DNA of 64,000 nucleotides. Source: Hysterangium stoloniferum. Lineage: Eukaryota > Basidiomycota > Agaricomycetes > Hysterangiales > Hysterangiaceae. Below are positions 35,199 to 47,290 of this stretch, in pieces. Made by a program: the position numbers and the translations under genes. The notes beneath the pieces are model-generated. The model had not been told where the DNA came from. It saw only the letters and a list, made by a program, of their open reading frames with translations, and ran no database searches. Location: positions 62,001-126,000 of the forward strand of contig WHVD01000019.1 in assembly GCA_015178975.1 (NCBI GenBank), in the 5' to 3' direction. Within the stretch, counting starts at the first letter, position 1, and every line of letters starts with the position of its first letter.

Positions 35199-36414
35199 TC
35201 AAAATCTTAGATCACCCAAAGATCCGGTAACATAGTCAGGCATTCTCTCCGGAGTAAGTTGGTCAAGATCAGCTTTGGTAGTAATACCTGTCAAGACTAG
35301 TAGAGTGGCCAAACCGCCCTTTTTTCCAAACTCTATGTCTGTTTCTAGACGATCCCCCACCATGATGGTTCGGGAGGGATCGAAATCGTGTCTTTGATGT
35401 TGTCAATACAGAGCCAATAAAGCGGCACACACGTCGGGGGACTTACTTGGCCTTGATACAGTCTAACATTGTTTGGTTGGGTTTACCGATCGGTGTAGCG
35501 TTCCGCTTGAGTGCAAATTTCAAAGGCGCAAGGATACTCCCTCCCCCTGGTAAAATTCCGCCACTAGCCGGGTATGTACTTGGATGGGTGGACGAATGGT
35601 GGGGTGAATGACTATCCCTTCGCCGATTATAGCAAAGTAACATACCTATCTTCATTAGTGACAACGAAAAGGCACCCCTCGTTACGCGTGAGGTATTGAA
35701 ATGCCTTAGAATATTTGGTATAGTTGATGTATCTGTCGAGGCCACAAAGAACGGCGCCAACGGTTGGGTCCAAAACAAATGAATCAAGGGAGAATGGCTT
35801 CAAGGTGTTGTCGTCTGGGTGCTGTAATGGCAGCATGAGTATATCAATTTACTGGTAATGGGAATTGCTTGCTGTTCCTCCGAGATGCTCGAAACCCTCT
35901 TCTTTCAATTCCTCCTCAATTCCGCCCTCGCCGATCACGTAGACCTTTTTGTCCTTTGGAAGCTTCACGACCGATGATAGGTATATCGCTGCCATCGTGT
36001 CAAATAAATCAGAGACTATATATGCAAGTCAACTCACCTGATGCATATGCTGACCCAAAAATCTCGTCCTGGTCAGGTACGGGTTGTCTGCCTCAGTTCA
36101 CACCCTACCGATACACGCTGCTTACCATTTCTACGTGCACACCCAGTTTGTCAAACTTTGCTTTAAGATTACGCCTCGACTTTGTGGCATTATTTGTAAC
36201 AAAAATAAGATGTTTTTCTAATCCACGCCATGAGGTTGAGCTATAGGTCATATGGGATAGGTCTCGCACTCTGGTTCCGAAGATAGCTTAGGACTTCAAT
36301 GGCGCCGTCAACGAGATGATCATCGTGCCAGATTACACCATCGCAATCGAACAGCCATGTATCGTAGGATGATGTCAGACTTTTGTAGTCGGCCTCCAAT
36401 TCTAAGGGTTTCAT
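35199..36414 (-). CDS. PHO13: HAD-superfamily phosphatase of the PHO13 (4-nitrophenyl/phosphoglycolate phosphatase) type
   Basis: Metabolite-repair phosphatase, cytosolic. Exons 36414-36270, 36217-36126, 36068-36038, 35988-35873, 35821-35646, 35578-35447, 35391-35199; 294 residues. HAD motif I is in DTWLFDCDGVIW, motif II in FVTNNATKSR. Then come YVIGEGGIEEEL, DPTVGAVLCGLDRYINY, the motif III Lys in GKPN, and motif IV in IMVGDRLETDI. The fourth intron must use a GC donor (GCAAGC) to join HLGGT to HPDDNTLKPF in frame. No GT donor nearby keeps the frame and the conserved residues. An upstream in-frame ATG at 36471 would add 19 residues; 36414 fits the family better. The gene is divergent from the CoA-transferase gene 174 bp away. 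Confidence 0.92.
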
Positions 36415-36588
36415 AATGGGGAAGCTAATGATGAATTTTTGAAAAGGCGCCCGCAGCACGTGAGAATTCACGGCTTCTAATAATACAAAAATATCTCATT
36501 TTCCAGGCAATCGAGACGACGAGTAGTCCATGGCTGTCGGATAGATTGTATTAGACGCTTCTTTCTCCCACCATTCACTCTCTACTCG
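36415..36588. promoter_or_regulatory. Divergent promoter between PHO13-type and CoA-transferase genes
   Basis: 174 bp separate the two start codons, so the core promoters must overlap or abut. It has no obvious TATA box; pyrimidine-rich leader (CTTCTTTCTCCCACC) before 36589. Confidence 0.6.
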
Positions 36589-38362
36589 ATGTCTTTCCGT
36601 GCGGCTAGCAGTCTACGTAGTATCTGTCGTCTACAGCCACCGTGTCTTCGTGTATCACCCGTTTCCCGCAGAACAAATGTTATCCAGGCTAGCCCTGGTC
36701 ATCCGTCAGTGCGAGGGATGTCACCACCCTTGAAAGGTGTGAAGATTCTTGACCTAACTCGTGTCCTGGCGGCGCCGACAGCGACGATGTTACTCGCTGA
36801 TCTAGGGTAAGCCATCTCAGGCTCTAGCAGTGTGAGCGGCGAGTGGTTTATTCGAATGCTCTGCTCAGGGCGGATGTGATAAAGGTGGAAGAGGTTGAGC
36901 GTGGCGATGATACAAGTGAGCACAGTTCATTCTCAGGTCTTATTCATTAATCATACATTTATCTCAGGATCATGGCACCCGCCTTGCGCGGCTCTCATCC
37001 CAGAGGCACCAGAAGAAGCCGCTCATCTTCCCCCGGAATCTGCCTATTTTCTCTCAGTGAATCGCGGCAAACGTTCTATTACTGTTAATTTTAAAGAACC
37101 GGAGGGTTTAGAAATCATGCACAAGCTCGTTAAAGGTGCTGATGTCCTAGTAGAGAATTTCGTCGCAGGTAAACTGGCGAAGGTGGGATTGGGTTGGGAA
37201 GACTGTAAGAAGATTAATCCGAGACTAATCTACGCAAGTGTAACTGGTGAGTCCACAAGTGTGATTTTTTGCTAAATGGCCGGAATGAATGCCCATAGGA
37301 TATGGGCAGACTGGCCCGTATGCGGAACAGGCTGGATATGATGTCATCATCGAGGCAGAAGCGGGTTTAATGCATATGTAACTAGAAAATTGTTGCCAAA
37401 AACATAAAACAACCACTAAAATAAATCCCAGAACCGGTGAGCCAGACCGACCGCCATCGAAAGTCGGCGTCGCAGTCACAGACATCGCTTGCGGACTTTA
37501 CGCGCACGGTGCCATCATGGCAGCCCTCCTCTCGCGCCAACAAACCGGCGAGGGCGTTTGGATTGACTGTAATCTCTTTGATTCCCAAATAGCTGGCCTC
37601 TTCAATATTGCATCGAATTATCTCATCGCAGGCCAAGAAGCCGGCCGTTTCGGTACCGCACACCCCTCCATTGTCCCGTACCAGGTGTTTCCGTGTAAAG
37701 ATGGTTTTTTGATGATCGGTGCCGCTAATAATCGGCAGGTAATGGAATGTTTTTATTCTATTCTATTCGTATGAAAGTGACATGCGGATATCAGTTTGGA
37801 ATTTTGGCTACACAGATTCTTGAATTGCCTCATCTAGCTATCGATCCTAAGTTTGCTGCTCCTAGCGACCGTGTGGCGCATCGTGAAGAATTGATAGGTA
37901 TAATTGAACGACGTTTGAGGGAGGAGCCTCAGGATGTCTGGGTGAGGAAATTCAGGGGTAAAGGGTATGTCGTTGTCTTTGGTTATAATGTTCATTTTAT
38001 AGCTTTCAACTTATTAAATACTGCCTTTCAGTGTCCCATTCGGTCCCATCAATAATATTCGCCAAACCTTTGAACACCCACAAGCCGTTGCCCGTGGCGC
38101 TACAATCGACGTCAATGTGAGTACAGTACCTTCCTACACTTTTTCCCTAGCAATTCCCTTTTATTTATTGTCATACATTCATCCCCAGCATCCCCGCGCA
38201 GGCAAAATTAAAATGGTTGCTCCAGCAGTGCATTATAATGGGAGTCGAATGCCGGTCACACGGCCACCGCCGTGGCTCTCGCAGCATACTAATGAAGTAT
38301 TGCATGAGATTGGGTATAATGATGATCAGATTAATATGTTGAAGAAGAGGCGAGTGATATAG
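36589..38362 (+). CDS. Class III CoA-transferase, SUGCT-like, mitochondrial
   Basis: Formyl-CoA-transferase/CaiB family. Human SUGCT moves CoA from succinyl-CoA to glutarate. Eight exons: 36589-36806, 36869-36915, 36968-37246, 37299-37377, 37432-37738, 37795-37964, 38032-38116, 38189-38362; 452 residues. Arg-rich N-terminus (MSFRAASSLRSICRLQPPCL) suggests mitochondrial import. Blocks: GVKILDLTRVLAAPTATMLL, DVIKVE, FLSVNRGKRSITVNFK, DVLVENFVAGKLAKVGLGW, YASVTGYGQTGPY, then VGVAVTDIACGLYAHGAIMA carrying the Asp expected to be catalytic. Next come HPSIVPYQVFPCKDGFLMIG, VPFGPINNIRQTFEHPQ and a final RPPPWLSQHTNEVLHEIGY. All phases agree. The substrate is inferred from SUGCT resemblance. Confidence 0.92.
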
Positions 38363-41300
38363 AAACCTCAAGGAATGTATAGGTCAATTACCCCTAGAGT
38401 ACTACCGCACATACTACCTATGAGCCAGTTTTCCTTTTTGGAAGGAGACTTGACCATAAATAGATAACTTGTCAATTTCGCAAAGCTATTTAATGTCAAC
38501 AGGAAGGAAACTGAGCTACACTAACGATATACCCGTTACACATAGTATAGGCAGAAGGGTTCTACAACTTGACAGGCATGAGGCTTTATGTAACGTCACC
38601 AATTTCAGATTCTTGCGGCTTATTTTATTGAAAAACATGGTTCGTTTATTGGTATCGAGAATAGTTCGTATAGGATATATAAGTGGGTGATGAGATTCAA
38701 AAGCTCACTCACCCTTCACAGGCTGATGTCGTTTGTGTAGGGGCCGATTCCTCTGGACCCGATCAACTCAAAGTGCGCTTGTTGTACAGTTGCCAGCAGT
38801 CCGAAATCACATCATAATACATTGACAAATACAGTACATAGTGCAGCTCACCTTCACGCTTCAAAAACCGATCAATTTCATGGCCGTCGGCACAGCGACA
38901 ATGCACAGCGCAGAAGTAGAATTTCTGGAGTTAGAATTCTGAGTTAATTTGCCGGTCATTGACCCGACTTTGTCTTGAAGATTCAAGAATGGATATAGAC
39001 TTTTTCAGCATATGTCTGAATCGTTGTCAGGTATCATAGTTTGCCTGAATGTATCTCGTGGGATTCAGGAATGTCGTACGGCAGTGCAGAACTTGCTGCT
39101 GGCGTGGCATATATATGCGGGTTCGGGGCGTACAAAGATTTTTCTACCGCATCGATGATGTCTCTTGCTCTCTATTACGACGATCTCCTCCCAGCGTGCG
39201 TCCAAGTCCAGCCATTTGTTCGACACAGCTTGGGATGCGAGCTCCACGAGCTCCACTGGCAACCATGCCATGACGTGCAGCCAAAAGAGACTTTCTGGTC
39301 CGGTCCACAACGCCTCAGGTATCTCGTCATTTTAATCCAGACTTTCTCATGTACTTCCTTTGTCCAGAGTGGATCTTCACACGAGTCTAAAGAGAAAAAC
39401 GAAAGTCACAGCCACATTCGAATTACCTGGACTGAAGGAACGAAGACGTCGCTATTGATATACACAACAACCGCTTGCACGTATCGGGTCAAGGCATAAC
39501 CTCGAACGACGTGAACCAAGATGGTCATGCGATTCACGAGAGGCGTCTCGGAAAATTCAATAGAATCTTCCCTCGTCTCAGCGGGGTAAAGGTGTGCTGA
39601 GTTTTTGTCCTCTAGTGACAGAATTCAGTTTGACTTTCTGGTTAGTCAAAGGATATCTAGACTTCTGACAGTCAAGTTCCCCAAGGTTCATCCGCATCAG
39701 GAACCGGAAAAAGTCGCTATCTTATAAGCCTGATCATCACATGGCCAATGTATTATTCTAAAGTCCTGTAACTTGTGTTGAGATTTAATCGTTACTTTAT
39801 ATTAAGAGGGACGGAAATCATTGACATCAACTCGGCTTGAAATACGATAATATCGCAGGGGAAAGGAGACGACGTGGACGTACAAGATGTGAATGAAAAA
39901 GTGGCCCTGTTCAATACTTTCCGAGTCGGTTCCAAGTCGTTGCGAAAACCTAATTGCTTACAATGTTTTGTTGACACCCTCCTCATATTAATTACACCAC
40001 ACATCGGCGAGGGCGGACGAAGGATAAGAATGTCATTTCTTGGTGTTTCGAAGTGAGAGGTGGATGGAAGATAATTTGATGCATGTTTTGAAAGATGAGC
40101 CGAAAAAGAACGGTCCTGTGAGCCGGACATATTATGCATGTCGTATGTAAGCAAAAAGAATGCCATGGCGGTAGGACAAACCTTCCAATCGGAGTCACAG
40201 AAAAATATAATAGAGTATTTGCAACTAATGTATGGACATGAAAAGGTCATTATCACACTGAACACAATTTGACATATATAAACATAGTTAATAGATCTGT
40301 GTATTCAGAACACACATTTGGCAGGACAGGATGACGACTCGGAGGGTTGTTGGATAGTAAACGTATAAAAACACATTCAAGAACATAAGGGACGAGTGGT
40401 CCGCAGTGGCTGTCGTGGTATTCCAATCATTAGTTAACTGACTACCAGACTACTGCAGTGTATGTAATGCCATTACATACACCGGCCACGATGTACCCAT
40501 CGATCAGTCGTAGCTCCCATATTCTTGATGATCCTGCTTGTGTCAAATTAAAGATAATTCAAGTTCAGCTATATCAGGAACCCCGGGCACAGGTATTAAT
40601 TATTTTCAGAGTAAGAACAGTTTAGTCCAAATCGAAGTAGAGAACAAGACATCTGCAATTTCACTTTTGGCTAAGCTCTTGTTGCTGTAACAACAGGCAA
40701 TCGCGAGGCAGAGCAAAGAGAGAAAAGGAGAGTAAGATCCCCTGACAACACAAGCCTGTACTGCAATAGCAAGGTCATCATGTCCTTCAACATGCAAGCA
40801 GTGGTCGAAGGACGAGGGCAGCAAAAATTGGCTAACCAATGATGATCCCGGTGGGATCATTTTAGTGGTTAAACTAAAAAGAACAGATACTACACTTGAT
40901 CTAAGCCTATAAATAAGAGGTAATGTCAATTTTCTGTAAAATAAGGGGAAAAAAACGATGTGGGCACATACCAAAAGGCCAGAGTGGTGAAGAACTCTTA
41001 ATTCACGTTTGCAGCTCTTATATGGCGACACGTATCGTGCACGGACCATTGATTCTAGCGCTTATACTTGTAGGACACAACGTACCTGTTTTGATTAAAA
41101 GTTGTTGGCCAAACTCCCGGGCGACTGTGATACAGAGTTTACTGTTTGAGTGTTTAGGGCAATGTTCCATATTCCCGGTTTTCTGTATATAAAAATTGAA
41201 CTATGCAACGTTGAATTTGTCTGGGTTAGTGTCACAAATTGACAAAATCTATGGTAGGACGAATAACGCCCGAACTAGTCATCACTACGATATGCACTGG

Positions 41301-41849
41301 GTAACAAGACTCACCTCAGCCGCTGCCTGTGTATGGCTAGTGGCTAGTATTCAACTGAGGGCTAATTGGAAAAGGGAAAAAAAGTTGTACTTATAAGAAA
41401 TGATGAAAGCTGTGTTCGCATCATTAAGAAACATGAGGCCTTTGAAGGTCTATGCGGGCAATCGGAGATGAACAACGTACAAGACTTGGCATCGTGGTTT
41501 GCCACCATATTTTATCATAAATCATTGCAATTTCAAAAAATGTTGATCGTCTTTAAAAAGAATATAATCAGTTTCATAGAACTCCATCAAGGGATGCCAT
41601 CCATCTCTAATCCACCTGACATCCCAATCAGTCTCCCCAAACCAGCATCCCCTCTGGCAGTATCTCCAATACCTATCACATGCATGTTAGAAATCAAGAC
41701 CCTAATAGTAATATAGCTCAGTCATGTATATGTATAATGGACTAATATATTTTGTACCTAATAGTAATATAGCTAATAAAGCAACTATTAGTTACAGTAT
41801 CAGTGATTAGCTTAGGATCTTGACTCACCTCAGTCACGTATATGTATAG
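38363..41849. other. Long stretch without a supported gene
   Basis: A minus-strand exon-like segment at about 38940-38860 (FYFCAVHCRCADGHEIDRFL) ends at a GTGAGC donor. ORFs of 152 aa (+, 39041-39499) and 157 aa (-, 40265-39792) exist. None shows a motif or a consistent exon chain. Confidence 0.3.
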
Positions 41850-44110
41850 CGGACTGAGGTGACACTACAATGGTCAACTAGCTTATATACGCTGCAGGTC
41901 CAACCATCACCAGGCACCATCAACGATATGGTGGTGGTGTCGGGTGTCTATACCCGAGTGTTCATGATGTATACATTCCAACAATGCATGACTTTCTTAC
42001 ATCACTTTCCATGTTGGTCTACCCTCACATCAACTAGGCATTCTATTCTGCATTGGTCTCCCATTTTGTCTGTGCTTAAGCTCTCCAAACCAAGCTCAGA
42101 ATGCCCCACAAATACATATGCAAGGCAGCTTTACTAGTCTGTAGGGATACCCAAAATGCTACATGCCACTGATATATGGTGCAACCTTTCTGAAAAAAAC
42201 TAAACCTTAAACATATCTGGCTCCATGGGGTTTGCCTCCAAACTGTCCTGGATTCAACAAGTATCAGCATTGCAGACCACTGGGGCTATGTGCACCACAG
42301 TGACTGATGTGCTGAATGTGCATACTGCCCTGCTTCCAATCCAATTGTAGATCAATTGCATATGTCAAAGAAGTTTTCCATGCTTGTGCACTCTTCCCCC
42401 ATCTTACTCTCTTATCAGAAGTGCTGTAAAAGGCATCAATTTGTACATGGCCCCAATTCATGACCCCCTTGACACATTTGAGATCTAACCAGGTAAAGTG
42501 GGAACGATAGAGGTGTTCAGACTACATCCTGCCTACTAGTTGATTCTTCACAGACACTGCCTCAATGGAGGAGGAAGTGATGGTGAAGGAGCTGGCAGAT
42601 TCAAGGAAATATAAGCTTTATACAGATGGATTAGATGTTAGATATGGGGCTGAGTTACATGCTATTGTTGCAAACTTGGGTAACTTGCCAGATCATAAAG
42701 TGGATGAAGCTAAATCAGCTGGAATACTGATGGCTTTTCACCTATTGAATCAGCTACCAGACCTCTCATCTGTCTGGTTGTCAGCATATACTTAGAGCCT
42801 CAAAACCTCTCAAAACCTCTCCAGGCACTCTTTTAGTTGATGCAATGAGACACTGTACAACCCCTGGTGTCTGCATAGAACTTGTATGGATCCCTGGTCA
42901 TAAGAATGTCAAAGGCAACAAGGCAGTAAACAAGTACACAAAAGGCACTGTGGAGGGCCACACCACCAATCCAAACTTCCTTCCTGCCATCCTGCAAAAA
43001 CCTCTGCCTGCCAGCAAGTCAGCTATACTACAATAATATGCTGAGTTACTAAGGGAAAAAAATGAAGAGCCACTCTGTTAAGCTCAGGGCTTATGGGCAG
43101 ATATCTGGGGAAAACCTGCAGATGTTCTGGGAGTGGGTAGGACTTAACTTCAACTTATGTATGTGCTGCACCTTTGCACAAATGTCAGGTCCAATTTCAT
43201 ACATAGGGGATGCAGGAAACCCAGGGAGTCTGGGAATATGCAAAGTGAATGGGTCACAAGACCCATGGGCTCTGAGAATATGCTGGTGCAAGTTTTAGTA
43301 GGACAAGTGGATGTTTAGCTGGTCAATAGGAGGATACTAGGTTGATATTAAGTTGATTTCCTGATTGGATTGTAAGTACAAAAAGATCCTAGATTATATA
43401 TGTAGAACTAGTGATTATTGCACTACTGATATGGTGAGACAAAAAGACAAAAAGGGCAAACAAGAATGATGCAGGGTAGACCACACTAAGGATAAGGATT
43501 GAGATGGAATAGGAACAAGTACAGGGGACACAATAAGCAAATGAATGAATGCATGTCAAACAGACTCAGGGGTGGATTGGGACAAGAGATCTTCAAGTGT
43601 CTTGAGGGCCTGGGGTGTCTGGACAGAGTCCAGGTGACAGATTGTCCTAGAACAAGAGATATAAGTGTTTATGGGGTAGTGGGTTTCCTGGTTATAACAC
43701 ACTCTCTGAACCCCCACTTGAATAAAATCAATGATACATACATACTGTGTAGCTTTTGTAAACTTGTTAGCAATCTAAACAGATGGCAACAAAGTCTTCC
43801 CACCCAACTCAGGACAGGGCATGCCTCCCTCAACAAGCACCTCTACCAAGTAAAGAAATACTTTTCTCTCCAATGTGTCATGTCAAAGAGCTAATGAAAC
43901 AGTCTTCCACTATATCATGACATGTTAGGCCCATGCTGCACTACAAGAAAAGATATACAAGAAAAGATATACTCAGATCTACCCCAATCCCTGTTCACAC
44001 TTCTAAAGTCACTTTCTGATAACAAAGCTATACTGAAACCATTGTGATTCATCAATGAATCTGGCTGCTTTAAAGAGACATTTAGCACAATAATGGAAGG
44101 CTGAAATGGA
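41850..44110 (+). pseudogene. Non-LTR retrotransposon (LINE) 3' end with RNase H, broken, split by an LTR
   Basis: Frame-shifted remnant. 42640-43010 reads as an RNase H domain: HKVDEAKSAGILMAFHLLNQ, then after a shift CIELVWIPGHKNVKGNKAVN (pattern WxPGHxGxxGNExAD; the usual Glu/Asp are partly lost). 43795-44070 continues with LPTQLRTGHASLNKHL and FINESGCFKETF, the typical C-terminal tail of such elements. Between them lies the solo LTR 43076-43699, inserted with its own duplication. Upstream 41850-42550 probably holds the end of the reverse transcriptase, too decayed to read. Confidence 0.65.
43076..43699 (+). mobile_element. Solo LTR, family C, TSD CACTC
   Basis: 624 bp, TGTTAAG ... TAACA, flanked by CACTC (43071-43075, 43700-43704). 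It splits the LINE remnant. Core hairpin at about 43148-43175 with a small insertion in the loop. Confidence 0.92.
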
Positions 44111-44179
44111 TACAATTGGTAGTCCAAATACCCACCAGACTTCTGTGGACTCCTGCAACTACATTACATAGATCAGTTC

Positions 44180-44330
44180 TTAACAATGTCACCTATAGCC
44201 CCTGCTATCTACTCCAAGAGCTTGAGTACAGTTGAGAAAAACTACAAGATTTACAACAAGGAGCTTCTGGTGATTGTTCCTGCTCTTGAAGAATGGAGAC
44301 ATTATGTACCTACAGTGACACACTTGTAAT
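44180..44330 (+). pseudogene. Ty3/gypsy reverse-transcriptase RNase H fragment
   Basis: Reads APAIYSKSLSTVEKNYKIYN then KELLVIVPALEEWRHYV, the pattern of the RNase H part of gypsy Pol (YxSKxLxxxExNYxIYDKELLAIV.ALEEWRHYL). It ends soon after with stops. 44323-44420 resembles 46635-46725, so both are pieces of one element type. Confidence 0.7.
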
Positions 44331-44794
44331 CTAGCTACTTGTACCACCTACTTCATATGTTTGCAACCAGTTCTTTGTATCTAATCAAGTCAAGCATACT
44401 ACAAAATTGTGAAACCTAACACAAACATACTGTATAACTAGCTTGAAGGGCATTATCAAGCAATGCCAAGTGATGTGGAAACCACTAGACTTGCACAGCT
44501 TTGACTAGCTGCTCACTTTATTGTCATGGACATCACCCAATGTCCTCTTCCAACACCTACACCACAAAGTCAATGCAAACCACCACCATACCTTGTTGGA
44601 GCATGTGCTGTACCAAATTTCAAACCCAAACTTGTGGATACCTTGTTGAAAGGCATCACACTGAACCTGAAGTCAAACCAAAACCAAACTGTTAAGCCAC
44701 ACCTCATAGAATGGCATGCACCAAATCCAAACTTGACCCAAACCAAACCATTAGCCACATCTTGTTGAACAGTGTGAACAGAACTGAAACCATA

Positions 44795-45653
44795 TGTTAC
44801 GACCGGAATTTCCGCTGGACTCCAGGCACTAACTTATATGCACCTGCACCCTATATGCACCAATTGTCAATTTACCAGAATTCCCACTGGACTCCATACA
44901 TCAGACTTGTCCACGTTCGACTTCATTACTTCATGTATCAGTCACTGGAATACCCACCAGGCTCCATCCCTGTCCATCTCTGACTCTGTCCCACACATCA
45001 GTCACCAGACCCCACTCAGAAAACCTGTCATCCCTCTAACTGAGCCCCATTCCCATTATAGTCAATGACCTGTCACGATTCAGACTCCGCTCCCACTCCA
45101 TTCCTGTTATGGATTTATGACCTGTCACAATTTGGACTCCACTCCCGCTCCATTCCTGTTATGGATTTATGACCTGTCACAATTTGGACTCCACTCTGTT
45201 CCATTCCATTCCTAACACCAAGTTTGGTGTTTACTTATCTCGTTTTATGTTTGTTAGTTTTGTTTTCATTATTACTGGATTTGGTATGTTATTCATTCCA
45301 CAGTCTACATATATAGTCTGGCAGAAGTTGTAATACAATCCAGTCAGAAAATCAGCTTAGATTCTCCCCAGTAATCTAGTACATTTTCCGCTCTAAACTC
45401 CTCTTTGAATTACACCACTCTCACTAGTCAGAGCCCATGGGCTCTGATGCATCTATCACTCAACCTCTGACTTATCTATCTCGACTCCCTGACCTCTCGA
45501 CCCACAACCTCCACCTGGACTCCCTGGGCTTCCCATCCACCTGTTTGAAATTGAACAACATGATCTCGTGAGGGTGCAGCCTATAAGCTGAAGCCAAGTT
45601 ACCAGATTTCCCATGGGTTTCTCCAGAAACCCTCCATGTATGCACCCTTAACA
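44795..45653 (-). mobile_element. Solo LTR, family A, minus orientation
   Basis: 859 bp. On the minus strand it runs TGTTAAGG ... CGTAACA like the plus copies. Flanks are CCATA (44790-44794) and CCATG (45654-45658), a 5-bp duplication with one mismatch. Core hairpin near 45572-45598. Confidence 0.87.
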
Positions 45654-45786
45654 CCATGCCTGAAGCCCAAAACTTGATGATCACAATTATAATGATTGGG
45701 CTTATTTAATGGAAGCATTACTGGCAGATAAGGAACTATGAGATATGTATCATTAGTGGTGATGAGGTCTGTCCATTGGGTTCTGC

Positions 45787-46525
45787 TGTTAAACACAGAA
45801 AACTGACTGATGTCGGAAGACTGATGGAGGCTGAACAGAAGGACTTGGCTTCAGCTTATGTGCTGCACCCTTGCAAGTTACTGTCAGGTGTCCTTAAATT
45901 TCAGGTGGGCAGAAAACTAAGTCCTATCAAATATTCCTCTCAGTAAGTCACCAATTGGAAACTGAAGGATAGTTGAGGGTCGGAGGGTCGGAGACCGATA
46001 GTGAGTGCAAGCAAAGGTGGGAGTGGGATACTTAGAGTGGGACTACGAAAGAGCTATACAAGTGTTCTGAGTCAATATTCTGATTGACTTGTAGCTACAT
46101 TACAGTAGGACTTAAATACTAATCATTGGCATATCGAAATACTAACTATGGTAAGAGCGGAAATGTCCAGCTAGTGACAAATAAACTTGATTAGAAACTG
46201 GAGGGTTACGATACAATTGGAAGCCATGATTAACCAAGAGCAGAATTACGAGAAAAGGAAATAGTCCAAGGGCTACAAGTGTATACAGGCATATGTGAAA
46301 CATAGAGTAGAACAGATCAAACATAATAAAAGGGACATATCAAAGCATAACCAGATGGTACGAGGATAACTTGACAGGGGCGTAAATGGGGTTTGATTGC
46401 TGTGAGGGTATATGTCAGTGTCAGTTTACCAACAGTTTCCAATATGATGACTTTGGCCAGTAACTTGAAGCACAGACAGATGATAGTATCATCAGGAACC
46501 GTCGGGTTGCAACACAGTCATAACA
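45787..46525 (+). mobile_element. Solo LTR, family B, TSD TCTGC
   Basis: 739 bp, TGTTAAA ... TAACA, flanked by TCTGC (45782-45786, 46526-46530). Core hairpin near 45845-45865. Partly CpG-depleted. Confidence 0.92.
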
Positions 46526-46728
46526 TCTGCAAACTGAGACTCCATTGTTCAAGGAGGTGTATTAGATTTTTTGGATTTACAAACAATGTTGCACATGATG
46601 GATGGGTAACTAGCTATGCTATTGCCGGTGATTAGGTACATAATCTAGCTACCTACTTCATACATTTGCAATGAGTGCTTTGTATCCAATTCAAGTCAAA
46701 CATACTATGAAATCATGAAACATAACAG

Positions 46729-46921
46729 GGCAAGGGTGGGTGGGTAAACTAATTAGAAAAGTTTTAAAAGAATGATAAGACATTAGTGAGTGAAAATTTA
46801 AAGACTGTGGGTCGACAGAGTTGTTGTAAGAGAACAAAGGCGTGGGAGTTCTTCCTACGCTCGGCTGGACGTTGAGTGCCGAACTACTCCCGGCAAGCTA
46901 GGATCGTGCGGCACTCGACAC
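46729..46921 (+). repeat. Dispersed ~190-bp repeat with a conserved terminal hairpin, copy 2
   Basis: Counterpart of 10374-10572. The GAGTGCCG / CGGCACTC stem and ACTACTCCCGGCA are kept; the loop differs by small indels and substitutions, while the outer part is more diverged. Confidence 0.6.
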
Positions 46922-47037
46922 TATGTACCAAAAGCGAAAAGCGGTCCACCCCAGCAGTGATGATAAATCTGATAGTGTCGTAATGACAAGCTGGTTGTTT
47001 ATCCAGCCGAACCCCCCTATCGAGTCTGTCTATGTTT

Positions 47038-47290
47038 GCTCGTGAATTCGTTATGATATACTCATGCCATAACTTGAGCTTCCATGTCACATTTACTTTA
47101 TCCACAATGTTCCAGCGGATGATACAACCTTCTGAAAACCGCACCACGCCTGGGATGCTCGTGGATTCATGATGATCTACCTGCTATAACTTGAGCTTGA
47201 AAACGACGGTTCATGTGCGAGGTTCTATCCAATGCATGATGTTCGAGCGGAATCAGCGGATGACGCGGCTTTCCTGGAATCTGCACTATG
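47038..47290 (+). repeat. Two-copy tandem duplication, ~120-bp unit, diverged
   Basis: Both units contain CGTGRATTC, a GCYATAACTTGAGCTT block, TCCA..ATG and AGCGGATGA in the same order, offset by about 120 bp. No ORF survives across both. Confidence 0.5.

Noticed and set aside
39792-40265. 157-codon minus-strand ORF
   Set aside because: No motif, no signal, no exon partners; composition is like the surrounding non-coding DNA.
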